This document shows, one piece after another, positions 45,897-55,391 of a DNA stretch of 64,000 bases. The position numbers and the translations under genes were made by a program. The notes beneath the pieces are model-generated. The model saw nothing but the letters and a program-made list of their open reading frames with translations. It did not search any database and was not told the origin of the DNA. Numbering within the stretch: the first letter of the stretch is position 1; every line of letters starts with the position of its first letter. Source of the DNA: Methylobacterium sp. Leaf125 (GTDB lineage: Bacteria; Pseudomonadota; Alphaproteobacteria; Rhizobiales; Beijerinckiaceae); contig NZ_LMNU01000001.1 in assembly GCF_001423085.1 (NCBI RefSeq), positions 1,221 through 65,220 on the forward strand, written 5' to 3'.

Positions 45897-47375
45897 TCAG
45901 CGCAGCTCTTCGTGCCAGGTCCGGCCGTCGCGCTCGATCAGCGCGATGCCGGCGGTGGGCCCCCAGCTTCCGGCGGCGTAGGGCCGCGGCGGCTCGGGCC
46001 GGTCGGCCCAGGCCTTCAGGAGGGAATCGGCCCAGGCCCAGGCGACCTCGACCTCGTCGCGGCGCATGAACAGCGTGGCGTTGCCGCGCACCACGTCCAT
46101 GAGCAGGCGCTCGTAGGCATCGGGGTAGCGCTGCTTGAAGGTCTCCTCGAAGGAGATGTCGAGGTTGGTCGGCCGCAGCCGCATTCCGCCCGGACCCGGA
46201 TCCTTGGTCATGACCTCGAGCTTGATCCCCTCCTCCGGCTGGAGCCGGATGACGAGGCGGTTGGGCTCGCGCCCGAAGGATTCCGCCGGGAAGATCGAGA
46301 ACGGCGAGGCGCGGAACTGCACCACGATCTCGGAAAGCTTCCGGGGCAGCCGCTTGCCGGTGCGCAGGTAGAACGGCACGCCGGCCCAGCGCCAGGACTG
46401 CACCTCGAGCTTCAGGGCGACGAAGGTCTCGGTCCGGCTGTCGACGTCCCCGCCGAGGTCGGCGCGGTAGCCGTCCACCGGCTTGCCGTTGACGGCGCCC
46501 GCCGTGTACTGGCCGCGCACCGTCACGCTCTGCACGTCGTGCGGCGTAATGGGCTTCAGGGCCCGCAGAACCTTCAGCTTCTCGTCGCGCACAGAATTGG
46601 CGTCGAGGGAGAGCGGGCTCTCCATCGCCATCAGGCAGAGAAGCTGCAGCATATGGTTCTGAACCATGTCGCGCAGGGCGCCCGAGGTGTCGTAGTACCC
46701 TGCGCGGCCCTCGACGCCGACGGTCTCGCCCACCGTGATCTGGACGTGGTCGATGACGTCGGCCGTCCAGAGCCGCTCGAAGATGGTGTTGGCAAAGCGC
46801 AGGGCGAGCAGGTTCTGCACCGTCTCCTTGCCGAGATAGTGGTCGATGCGGAAGATCTGCTCCTCGGGAAACACCGTGCCGACCGCGTCGTTGATGGCGC
46901 GGGCCGATTTCAGGTCCTTGCCGATGGGCTTCTCCAGCACGACGCGGGACTTCTCGCCGATCAGGCCGTGCTTGGCGAGATTCTGGCAGATCGAGCCGTA
47001 GAGGTCGGGTGAGGTGGCGAGGTAGTAGGGCCGCACCTGGTCGGGGCGCTCGGCGAGCTTGGCGACCAGATCCTCCCAGCCCTCGTCGCTGGCTCCGTCG
47101 ACGGCGACGTAGTCGAGGTGGTCGAGGAAGGCGGCGAGCTTGTCCTCGGTGATGTCGCCGGCCGGAACGAAGCGCTTGATGGCGTCGCGGGCGCGCTCGC
47201 GGAACGCCTCGGCGCTCATCTCCGAACGCGAGGCGCCGATGATCCGGCTCGTCCCGGGAATCTGTCCGTCCACGAAGCGGTAAAACAGGGCCGGCAGCAG
47301 CTTGCGCGTCGTCAGGTCGCCGGTGGCGCCGAAGACGACGCAATCGAAGGAGGCGACGGGGATAATGGTGGCCAA
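45897..47375 (-). CDS. zwf: Glucose-6-phosphate 1-dehydrogenase
   Basis: A 492-residue enzyme of normal length. The coenzyme-binding motif is FGATGDLTTRKLLPALF, the substrate motif is EKPIGKDL, and the active-site block is RIDHYLGKETVQNLLALRF. It oxidises glucose-6-phosphate to 6-phosphogluconolactone, entering the Entner-Doudoroff or pentose phosphate route and making NADPH. No pgl, edd or gnd follows here, so it is not in the usual operon. Start MATIIPVAS has a weak SD. Confidence 0.95.
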   Translation of the reverse strand: MATIIPVASFDCVVFGATGDLTTRKLLPALFYRFVDGQIPGTSRIIGASRSEMSAEAFRERARDAIKRFVPAGDITEDKLAAFLDHLDYVAVDGASDEGWEDLVAKLAERPDQVRPYYLATSPDLYGSICQNLAKHGLIGEKSRVVLEKPIGKDLKSARAINDAVGTVFPEEQIFRIDHYLGKETVQNLLALRFANTIFERLWTADVIDHVQITVGETVGVEGRAGYYDTSGALRDMVQNHMLQLLCLMAMESPLSLDANSVRDEKLKVLRALKPITPHDVQSVTVRGQYTAGAVNGKPVDGYRADLGGDVDSRTETFVALKLEVQSWRWAGVPFYLRTGKRLPRKLSEIVVQFRASPFSIFPAESFGREPNRLVIRLQPEEGIKLEVMTKDPGPGGMRLRPTNLDISFEETFKQRYPDAYERLLMDVVRGNATLFMRRDEVEVAWAWADSLLKAWADRPEPPRPYAAGSWGPTAGIALIERDGRTWHEELR

Positions 47376-47563
47376 AGGCGGCTCCCGGTTTCCTGAGGGT
47401 CGACGGTGCCGGCACCCGAGCCGACCGATTCATCACCGTCGGGATTATACCCCTGCAGGAACCTCGCCAAGGCGGGTCGGCCCCGCGGCGGGGGCGGCGG
47501 GATCGGTTCCCTGGACAATCGCCCCTTGAACTCCCGATCGTCGCAACCTTGCGAGGGACAGCA

Positions 47564-48235
47564 TCACAGATCGCGCATGAGCCCGACCGTTGTGGGCAGA
47601 ACGCCTCGCCCATGCTGGCCGGCCGTATCACGGATCAGCTTGGAGAAGGCCCTGTAGCCATCCTTGCGTGTCGGATAGCCGAAGCGCGACGTCAGCCAGG
47701 CGTCGGGCTCCGACCCTTCCGCGACTCGCTGAACAGCGCCTTTCTTCTTCTCCAGACTTTCCCGGATACAGGGTCTCACAGACTCGATCGCGTCGAAGGA
47801 TCCGTCCCTCATCATCGGTCAGGTCGGCGGACGTAGACCGAACAGCTCCCGCCCGTAACTGTCCGCGACGCGCTTGATCATCTCAGCGTCGGTCTTCCCG
47901 ACATGCCTGTCGACGATATGGCGGTTGAGGTCGGGATCCTTGGCAAGCTCCGCTCCGGAGATCCGGTCCCGTTCCCGGCCCGCGGCAGGCCGTATCAAGG
48001 AATCGTCGCCGGCCCCGTCCGAGGTGCTGTCGCCGGACCATCGTCCGCCCTCACGGGTGCCGGCCGGGACGCGCGGCTGGAACGGGTTGAACACCTTGAG
48101 CGCCAGGCGCGCCCGGACGAGCTTCGCCTCGACATCGCGAGCGGCCAACGGCCAACGAAGCGCATTCACGGTGGTCGCCGGCAGACCCTCACGCATGGCC
48201 GTCCCCTGGTGCGAAAGCCATCCGAGGTCGTTCAT
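47564..48235 (-). pseudogene. RNase A-like toxin protein interrupted by one in-frame TGA
   Basis: Residues 1-138 begin MNDLGWLSHQGTAMREGLPA, contain the linker FNPFQPRVPAGTREGGRWS common before C-terminal toxin domains, and enter an RNase A-type CdiA-CT domain (NRHIVDRHVGKTDAEMIKRV). A TGA at 47819-47821 then intervenes. The same frame resumes after one codon with GSFDAIESVRPCIRESLEKK, SRFGYPTRKDGYRAF and IRDTAGQHGRGV, which is the second half of that domain. Nothing else is broken. So it is either a recent nonsense pseudogene or, less likely, a readthrough gene. No immunity gene is evident beside it. Confidence 0.65.
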
Positions 48236-48443
48236 TTTACCTGTGATAGCAATATGTTCTTATCCACTCGGCGGTCCGTCGGCCCACTCCGCGCAAGCGC
48301 TTCGGCCGCCCGGACGACAGTCTCGGCTGCGGATCCGCGGCGGCCGAACGGCGTGCTCCCGGGTCAGATCGATCGCCCGCGCCTTCGCGGATCCGGGATC
48401 GCCTCTCGGAGCCAGACAAATCGCCTGCGAGACACCCCTCGTG

Positions 48444-49292
48444 TCAGCGCCCCGTAGAGAACGCCCGGAACGCCTCAGCGTGATCCGGGTGCCAGCGCGA
48501 CAGGGCGGGACGGTTCTCGATGATGTCGCCGGCCGCCCAGGCGATGCGGCGCTCGTCCTGCGCCCGCGTGGTCTCGTTGTCCGGGCAAAGAATGTAGAAG
48601 TCGCCGGCCTCCAGCCCCTCCAGCATGAAGGCGACGGTCTCCTCCGGCGTCCAGGCGCCCGCGGGCTTCTCTTCCACCCCCCGCGCTTTGGTGAGGCCCG
48701 TATAGACGAAGCCCGGAATCAGCAGGTGCGCGCTGACGCGGGCGCCCGCGCGGTCGCGCAGGTCGTGGGCCAGGGCCTCGGTGACGACCTTCACCCCCGC
48801 CTTCGAGACGTTGTAGGGCGTATTGCCGGGCGGGGTGGTGATGCCCTGCTTCGAACCCGTGACCACGATGGCGCCGGGCTCGGCCCCGGCGATCATCGCC
48901 GGCGCGAAGGCCTGGATGCCATTGATGACGCCCCAGAGATTGGTGTCGAGGATGCGTGCCCAGGTCTCGGGGGTCGAGAACAGCTGTCCCCCCGCCTCGA
49001 TCCCGGCATTCAGCATGACCACGGCCGGCGCGCCCTCCGCACAGGCCGCCGCGCACAGGGCCGCGACGGCCTCGGGCCGTGCCACGTCCGTGGCCATCGC
49101 GTGGACGGACGCCGCAGTCCCGTCGCGCGCGACCTCGGCGCGGGCCGAGTCCAGCGCCGCGCCCGGCAGGTCGGCAAGCCAGACCCGCATGCCCGCCGCG
49201 GCGAAACGGCGAGCCGCCGCGAGCCCGATGCCGCTCGCCGCCCCGGTGACGACGGCGGTCCGTCCCGCCTGAATTGCCGGATGGTTGGTCAT
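48444..49292 (-). CDS. SDR-family oxidoreductase
   Basis: A 282-residue short-chain dehydrogenase. The cofactor motif is VVTGAASGIGLAAARRF, with LADLPG for nucleotide recognition. MLNAGIEAGG is the NAG motif, and catalytic Ser/Tyr/Lys lie in TGSKQGITTPPGNTPYNVSK. The C-terminal 60 residues (EETVAFMLEGLEAGDFYILC; NRPALSRWHPDHAEAF) are a family-specific tail. Substrate unknown. Just upstream, a short repeat of TCCTGCTCTGCCGT occurs twice at about 49299-49326. No operon partner. Confidence 0.85.
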   Translation of the reverse strand: MTNHPAIQAGRTAVVTGAASGIGLAAARRFAAAGMRVWLADLPGAALDSARAEVARDGTAASVHAMATDVARPEAVAALCAAACAEGAPAVVMLNAGIEAGGQLFSTPETWARILDTNLWGVINGIQAFAPAMIAGAEPGAIVVTGSKQGITTPPGNTPYNVSKAGVKVVTEALAHDLRDRAGARVSAHLLIPGFVYTGLTKARGVEEKPAGAWTPEETVAFMLEGLEAGDFYILCPDNETTRAQDERRIAWAAGDIIENRPALSRWHPDHAEAFRAFSTGR

Positions 49293-49434
49293 GGCCGCTC
49301 CTGCTCTGCCGTGTCCTGCTCTGCCGTTCCAGGGCGGGAGTTAGGGCAGGTGCCGGCGTCCGTCACGGCACGAGAGGAGATTGGTAACCCTCTGCACGCA
49401 TGGTCGGGGAGACATTGCACTCGAAAGGTTCGCG

Positions 49435-51186
49435 ATGCTTTCGCGCCACAGGACCGTCGTTCTCCGCCCGCACCGCCTCCGCGCGGGCCTGTCGCCCCTG
49501 GCCCTCCTCTGGGCGCTGGGCGGCGCCGCGACATCTCAGGTCTCCGGCGTACCCGAAGCCCCCTCGCCCGCGAAGGCTCCGAAGGTCGAGAGCCTCACCA
49601 CCACCGCCCCGGCGACGCCCGCCGTCCAGGCGATCGCCCCGAGCGCGGGCGAGGCCAGCGCCACCCCAGCCGTCCCGGCCAAGAAATCCCGCGAACTGCC
49701 GCCGCTCGTGGTGGCCCGGGTCTCCGCCGACCCGGTGCCGACCCTCAGTCCCGCGACGTTCCTCGACACCCTGCGGATGGCCGACCGCTATCAGGCCATG
49801 GTGGATGCCGGCGGCTGGACCGCGCTGCCCGCCGATCTCGTGGTCAAGCCCGGCGCCAGCCATCCGGCCATTCCGGCCCTGCGCAAGCACCTCGCGCTCG
49901 TCGGCGACCTGCCTCCCGATGCCCCGATGAACGACCAGCTCGACGCCTCCCTGGTGGCGGCCGTGAAGGCATTCCAGGCCCGACACGGCCTGCCCGAGAC
50001 CGGGTTGATCGGGCGCCAGACGGTGGCGGCGCTCAACGTGCCGGCGGCCACCCGCCAGCGCCAGCTCGCCGCCTCCGCGGCGCGCCAGATCGGCTCGAAC
50101 TTCGCCTATGGCGATCGCTACGTGGTGGTGAACATTCCCTCGGCCACGGTGGAGGCGGTGGACCATGGGGTCGTGGTGCGCCGCTACGTGGCGGTGGTCG
50201 GCAAGCCCGACAAGGCGACGCCGCGGATCGAGGCCCGCATCACCGACGTCAACCTCAATCCGACCTGGACCCTGCCGGTCTCCATCATCAAGAAGGAGAT
50301 CATTCCGAAGATGCGCAAGGATCCCGGCTACCTCGCCCGGGAGCGCATCCGCATCCTCGGTCCCGGTGGCGTCGAGGTCGACCCCACCGCCATCGACTGG
50401 TCGAGCGAGAAGGCGGCCAACTACACCCTTCGGCAGGATTCCGGCCTGGACAATTCCCTGGGCCAGGTGCGCATCGACATGCCGAACAAGCAGGCGGTCT
50501 ACATGCACGATACGCCGTCGAAATCGCTCTTCGCCCGCGAAGTGCGGTTCCATTCCCATGGCTGCGTGCGGGTCGCCCAGGTGAAGGAACTCGCCGGCTG
50601 GCTGCTCGAGGGCACGCCGGGTCCCAACGGCACCGGCTCGACCTGGGGACCGATCGAGATCGAGACCAGCATCGCCACGAACGAGCGCCTGGACATCAAG
50701 CTGCCGAAGCAGATCCCGGTGACCTTCGTGTATCTCACCGGATACGCAACCCCGGATGGCCGCGCCCATTTTCGCGACGACATCTACGGCATCGACAGCC
50801 CGGCGGTGCCGATGCCGGACGTGGCGGCGACGGGCACCATCGCGCCGCCGTCGGTGACCGTGCCCGCGACGACCAAGGCTTCCACCGCCGGGTCCGCATC
50901 CGCCCGAGCCCCGGGCGACAAGCCGTCCCCCGTCACGCCAACTCTCGCCAAGCCATCTCTTGCCAAGTCGCCTCTCGCCAAGCCGGTCGAGGCCGCTCCG
51001 GTCCCACCCGGGCTCGTGCCGAAGGCATCGGCTCAGAAGGGTGCCGTCCCCGGTGCGGCCCCGGCGCAGAGTTCCGGCAAGACAGCCGCCCCACGGCCTG
51101 CACGTGCCGGTGCCGACCAGGCGGCCGGTGATCCGGTCCCGCCGCGATCGATCCCCAGCCGCGCGGCGCTCCCCCCGACCGACTGA
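49435..51186 (+). CDS. L,D-transpeptidase with peptidoglycan-binding domain (YcbB-like)
   Basis: A 583-residue envelope enzyme. The N-terminus has a weak signal/anchor (RAGLSPLALLWALGGAATS). A Pro/Ala linker leads to a peptidoglycan-binding segment (SLVAAVKAFQARHGLPETG). The YkuD catalytic domain follows, with YMHDTPSKSLF and the active-site motif HSHGCVRV (catalytic Cys). The C-terminal 130 residues are Pro/Ala/Lys-rich and include short repeats (LAKPSLAKSPLAKP). It should make 3-3 crosslinks or attach proteins to peptidoglycan. Start ATG 49435 follows AAAGG. Confidence 0.88.
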   Translation: MLSRHRTVVLRPHRLRAGLSPLALLWALGGAATSQVSGVPEAPSPAKAPKVESLTTTAPATPAVQAIAPSAGEASATPAVPAKKSRELPPLVVARVSADPVPTLSPATFLDTLRMADRYQAMVDAGGWTALPADLVVKPGASHPAIPALRKHLALVGDLPPDAPMNDQLDASLVAAVKAFQARHGLPETGLIGRQTVAALNVPAATRQRQLAASAARQIGSNFAYGDRYVVVNIPSATVEAVDHGVVVRRYVAVVGKPDKATPRIEARITDVNLNPTWTLPVSIIKKEIIPKMRKDPGYLARERIRILGPGGVEVDPTAIDWSSEKAANYTLRQDSGLDNSLGQVRIDMPNKQAVYMHDTPSKSLFAREVRFHSHGCVRVAQVKELAGWLLEGTPGPNGTGSTWGPIEIETSIATNERLDIKLPKQIPVTFVYLTGYATPDGRAHFRDDIYGIDSPAVPMPDVAATGTIAPPSVTVPATTKASTAGSASARAPGDKPSPVTPTLAKPSLAKSPLAKPVEAAPVPPGLVPKASAQKGAVPGAAPAQSSGKTAAPRPARAGADQAAGDPVPPRSIPSRAALPPTD

Positions 51187-51232
51187 ACCCGCGCCGGACC
51201 CTCTCCCCCCGGAAGACTCGCCAGACCCGAAG

Positions 51233-51259
51233 GGGGGCCGCCTTGCTCCGGCGGTCCCC
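51233..51259 (+). terminator. Stem-loop after the L,D-transpeptidase gene
   Basis: GGGGGCCGCC and GGCGGTCCCC pair over ten positions (one G-T) around a 7-nt loop, 46 bp after the stop. No T-run follows. Probable terminator or 3' end structure. Confidence 0.4.
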
Positions 51260-51330
51260 TCCGGCCGTCGCCTCGCGTCCGTTCCAGCATTCCCGGGAGA
51301 CGACGCGCGGTTGACAAACCCCGAGGTCAT

Positions 51331-51342
51331 TGGCAATTGCCA
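51331..51342. promoter_or_regulatory. 12-bp perfect palindrome TGGCAATTGCCA
   Basis: A self-complementary 12-mer that shares its last base with the adjacent Zur-like palindrome. It could be a second operator or an extension of the first. Confidence 0.4.
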
Positions 51343-51353
51343 TGTTATAACAT
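51342..51353. promoter_or_regulatory. Zur-box-like palindrome
   Basis: ATGTTATAACAT is a perfect 12-bp palindrome, extended on the right to ATGTTATAACATATC. It matches the core of alphaproteobacterial Zur boxes (ATGTTATAACAT). It lies immediately upstream of the fragment of a COG0523 GTPase, the type of gene Zur normally represses. Confidence 0.6.
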
Positions 51354-51369
51354 ATCAAAAAAGGTCCGC

Positions 51370-51778
51370 GATGCCGCGTTCCGACCTCCGTCTGCCCGGC
51401 AACCGTTCGATCCGAACCGGTTCAACGCCTTCGTGGGCGCGACCTAGCCCCAGCTGATCCGCACCGAGGGCCCTTTCCGGCTCACCTCGCGACCCGACCG
51501 GGTGGGCGGATTCTCCCTGGCCGGGGCCGTGGCACGGGTCTCCGCCATGGGCTTCCGGTGGCAGGCCGTTCCGCGCGCGCCTCGACGGGGTCTGGAACGA
51601 GACCTGGGGGGACCGGCGCCAGGAACGGGTCTTCCTCGGCACGAGCCTGGACGAGACGGCCATCCGGGCCGCCCTTGATGCCTGCACGATCGATACGGGG
51701 CCGGACCGGGGCGCCTTCGATGCCGCCCCCGATCGCGGACTGCCCGATCCGTTTCCGGTCTGGCAGCGGCGCGCCTGA
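51370..51778 (+). pseudogene. C-terminal remnant of a COG0523 (ZigA/YciC-like) zinc-chaperone GTPase
   Basis: Only the last third of the protein is left. In one frame: RQPFDPNRFNAFVGAT, a TAG at 51445-51447, then PFRLTSRPDRVGGFSLAGAV. After a +1 shift at about 51575 comes WGDRRQERVFLGTSLDETAI, then RAALDACTID and finally GLPDPFPVWQRRA before TGA 51776-51778. This order (RPDxVGxxSxAG, WGDRRQExVFxG, LDACxx, DPFPxW) is that of ZigA/YciC-type CobW proteins. The GTPase domain and its P-loop are missing, so a deletion seems to have joined promoter to tail. Confidence 0.7.
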
Positions 51779-51829
51779 GCTGCGTGCCTGTCCGGTCGCC
51801 CGCAACGGGGCGACCGGCTGGGTCGGCGA

Positions 51830-52186
51830 TCAGGAATCGAGGCCGCCGTCCTCGTCGATGTCGACCAGGAACACGATGTCGGCATCCTCCTCGTCCGCGT
51901 CGTCCGCCTCGTCGTCGTTCGAGGCCTCGGCGTGGCGGGCATCCGGCTCGTAGGGCTCGTCCTCCTCGGAATCGTCCTCGGCGAGGGCGTCCTCGAAGAT
52001 CTCGATCTCTTCCTCGGTGGCCGCCCGGACCTTGAGCGGGGAGGTGCCGTTCCACAGCACCTTGCCGTCGCTCTTCATGGTCTGGATGTCGTCCTTGAAG
52101 CCATCGCAGGTGAAGAGGTCGTTGGCGACCTCCTCGGAGCCGTTGATGACCGCGATGGCCACGCCATCGATCTCGAGTGTGAACAT
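51830..52186 (-). CDS. Small protein with strongly acidic C-terminus, unknown function
   Basis: A 118-residue protein. The first 65 residues look like a compact domain (MFTLEIDGVAIAVINGSEEV; CDGFKDDIQTMKSDGKVLWN). The rest is almost entirely Asp/Glu, with Ser and Ala (AEDDSEEDEPYEP; NDDEADDADEEDAD). No signal or membrane segment. The opening reminds me of small phage-tail or stress-associated proteins, but I do not recognise a family. Calcium or basic-partner binding by the acidic tail is possible. It stands alone behind a GC-rich gap. Confidence 0.6.
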   Translation of the reverse strand: MFTLEIDGVAIAVINGSEEVANDLFTCDGFKDDIQTMKSDGKVLWNGTSPLKVRAATEEEIEIFEDALAEDDSEEDEPYEPDARHAEASNDDEADDADEEDADIVFLVDIDEDGGLDS

Positions 52187-52296
52187 CGCGAATCCTTGTT
52201 GTCTGCAGCCTCGGGGCCGCCGTCCGTGTAGGGGCGAACGAGGCGGAGGCCAAGGCCCGGAAGACCGGGGGTTGGTTTGCGGTGGGTGGCCGGGCC

Positions 52297-53355
52297 TCAG
52301 GCGCCGCCGCTCGCCCGGGCAATGGCCCGCTTGACCACGCCCTGCACGTCGGGATTGGACAGGAACAGGTCGTGGTTGATGAGGCCGCCGCCGTAATCGG
52401 AGGCGTCGGCCACGCGGACGCCCAGGGCTTCCAGGCGCTCGCGGTCCGCCGCGCCGGCCCGCACGATGCCGCCCGCGATGGCGCCGGAGAGTTCGAGGGC
52501 GCGGTCGTTCGTCGACGAGATCACGGTGATCTTGTGCACGTCCGGTCCCATCCGCTCCACCGCGCTGGTGAAGAGGTCGATGTCGATGTCGGGGGCGGCC
52601 AGCACCACCGCGCCGATGCGGGCCATGGCGGCCTCGCCGGCCTCGGCCCGCAACATGCGCAGGGTCTCCAGGGTCAGCAGCGTGCCCATGGAATGCGCGA
52701 CGATGTTGATGCGTCCGCCCGAGGGGGAGTTCGCCAGCGCCTTCAGCAGGTCCTCGAAACCGTCGCGCGACCACAGGGCGCTCTCGCGGTCGTAGCCGTA
52801 ATCGAAGGTGGCGGCCGCCGAGGGCCAGGTGAACAGGGCCGAGGCCCCGCGGAAGCGGATGCCGTCAGAGAGCTTGGCCGCACTCAGGGCCGCCGACTGG
52901 AAGCTCTCGCGGTAGCCGTGGACGTAGATCAGCACGTCGCGCCCTAAAGCCGCCTGGGCGAAGGCGGCTGCCGCCCCCGCGCCGGTCTCGACCTGCGGCA
53001 CCGCCGTCACGGCCCAGTCGCCCGTCACCACGGAGGAGACCTTGCCGATCAGCGAGCGGTCGGGTGCCGACAGGCGCACCTCGGCGAAGCTGAGGCCGCG
53101 GCCGCGCTCGGAGGTGAAGTAGGGGCTCTTGGGGGGCGAACCGACGGGCTTGCGCGTGGTGGCCACGAGCAGCACCGGGCTGACGTCGAGGGCCGACTGG
53201 CGCTCCGGCGCGCCGCCGCCCACCGCATCGGTGACGAGTCCGTCGGCGACGCAGCCGGCCAGTCCGGGCGTCAGGCCGGCCACCCCCGAGAGGGCGGCGA
53301 AGCGCAGCAGGGCGCGACGGGTGGGAGGCTGGGGTCGGATCATGGCTCGGATCAT
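52297..53355 (-). CDS. Alpha/beta-hydrolase lipoprotein (DUF900-like)
   Basis: A 352-residue protein. The N-terminus has RRALLRFAALSGVAGL and the lipobox LAGC, so it is probably an envelope lipoprotein, possibly Tat-exported. The hydrolase core has VLIYVHGYRESFQSAA (oxyanion), FTWPSAAATFDYGYDRESA, the nucleophile elbow NIVAHSMGTLL and VVLAAPDIDIDLF. This is the DUF900 layout (esterase-like, substrate unknown). Two nearby ATGs (53355, 53343) are both possible starts. It is divergent from meaB by 252 bp. Confidence 0.8.
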   Translation of the reverse strand: MIRAMIRPQPPTRRALLRFAALSGVAGLTPGLAGCVADGLVTDAVGGGAPERQSALDVSPVLLVATTRKPVGSPPKSPYFTSERGRGLSFAEVRLSAPDRSLIGKVSSVVTGDWAVTAVPQVETGAGAAAAFAQAALGRDVLIYVHGYRESFQSAALSAAKLSDGIRFRGASALFTWPSAAATFDYGYDRESALWSRDGFEDLLKALANSPSGGRINIVAHSMGTLLTLETLRMLRAEAGEAAMARIGAVVLAAPDIDIDLFTSAVERMGPDVHKITVISSTNDRALELSGAIAGGIVRAGAADRERLEALGVRVADASDYGGGLINHDLFLSNPDVQGVVKRAIARASGGA

Positions 53356-53607
53356 GTCGTGCAAGGCGGCCCTGAACGTGGTGGCCCCGGGACGGGCGCA
53401 ACGCGTCAGTACCCTGTCGATCAGGATCGTGACCATGGCGGGGCGGAGGCGTGGCCGTGGCGATGTGGATTGCGGGCAGAGGCGGGCCTGTGGCCCCCGC
53501 CCCACAGGGTGGCACGCCTCCGGATCGCGCCGGTTTGCGGCGGAAGCGCCCGCGCGCCGGACCGCCCCCCTCGACGAAACCGGGCCGGACCGGCAAAGAA
53601 GACAACC

Positions 53608-54606
<999 letters not shown>

Positions 54607-54611
54607 CCCGC

Positions 54612-55238
54612 ATGCCGAGACCGCTGCTGATCACCGGCTTCGGTCCGTTTCCCGGCGTGCCGCGCAATCCGAGCGCGGCCCTGGCCCGGCGCATCGGTGC
54701 CCTCGCGCCCCTGAAGCTCGGCGGCATTCCGGTGCGCGTGCTGATCCTGCGCACCACCTACGCGGCGATCCCCGAGAGGCTGGAGCCGGCACTCGCCGAG
54801 GCGCCCGCCGCGATCCTCATGCTCGGCGTCGCGACCCGCGCCAAGCGGGTCCGGGTGGAGGTGCAGGGCCGCAACCGCACGAGCCGGCTCTTTCCCGATG
54901 CCTCCGGCCGGATCGCGTCGCGCCTGACCCTCGAGCCGGATGGCCCGCCCGCGCGCCGCTCACCCGCGGCGGCCCCCGCCCTCGCGACGCTGCGCAGGCA
55001 CGGGATCGCGGCGATTCCCTCGCGGGATGCGGGACGCTACCTCTGCAACGCCAGCTACTTTCGCGCCCTGCGCGATGCGCCCCCGGCGCTGTTCGTGCAC
55101 ATCCCGCTCCCGCCCCGGACGCAGCGCCCCGCGAAGGCACCCGTGCGGCCGCGGCGCGAGGCCCCGGGAGAGCGTCTCGCCCGAGCCTGCACGGAGGTGG
55201 CGCGTCGCCTCGTGGTCCGCGGCCTGGCTGGCGGCTGA
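54612..55238 (+). CDS. pcp: Pyroglutamyl-peptidase I family cysteine peptidase
   Basis: A 208-residue C15-family protein. It opens LLITGFGPFPGVPRNPSAAL, the family hallmark. The catalytic Cys lies in GRYLCNASYF and the His in FVHIPLPP; VRVEVQGRNR has a Glu near the expected place. It removes N-terminal pyroglutamate from peptides. The start lies 5 bp after the meaB stop, so the two may be co-transcribed, though no functional link is known. The C-terminus is Arg/Pro-rich. Confidence 0.82.
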   Translation: MPRPLLITGFGPFPGVPRNPSAALARRIGALAPLKLGGIPVRVLILRTTYAAIPERLEPALAEAPAAILMLGVATRAKRVRVEVQGRNRTSRLFPDASGRIASRLTLEPDGPPARRSPAAAPALATLRRHGIAAIPSRDAGRYLCNASYFRALRDAPPALFVHIPLPPRTQRPAKAPVRPRREAPGERLARACTEVARRLVVRGLAGG

Positions 55239-55391
55239 GCGGCGCGCGACAGGGCCCTTTGCCGGCACCGGAAGATTTTCACCCTCGGGCATGGGTCTCC
55301 TTCGCGCCGTCGGGCGTTCTGTGAACGTCGGATGCGGGCGCCCCCGACCCCGGACGGGTGGCCCGCATCATCCGCGTTCAGGAGAGAGACC

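Larger units (their letters stand above)
51330..51358 (+). promoter_or_regulatory. Candidate sigma-70 promoter overlapping the Zur-like box
   Basis: TTGGCA (51330-51335) and TATCAA (51353-51358) are 17 bp apart and point toward the COG0523 relic. The Zur-like palindrome occupies the spacer, where a repressor would block RNA polymerase. Confidence 0.35.

Noticed and set aside
48236..48443. Possible immunity gene upstream of the RNase A-like toxin relic
   Set aside because: No frame of credible length or composition with a ribosome binding site; only AT-richer intergenic sequence near 48235-48262.
47874..51131. 1085-codon open frame across the SDR and transpeptidase region
   Set aside because: Crosses several real genes in other frames, is dominated by Arg/Pro/Gly, and has no recognisable motif.
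55239..55391. Search for an EcfG promoter ahead of the CsbD-like gene
   Set aside because: Only GGAAG and GAACG-like partial matches without a CGTT at the right spacing.
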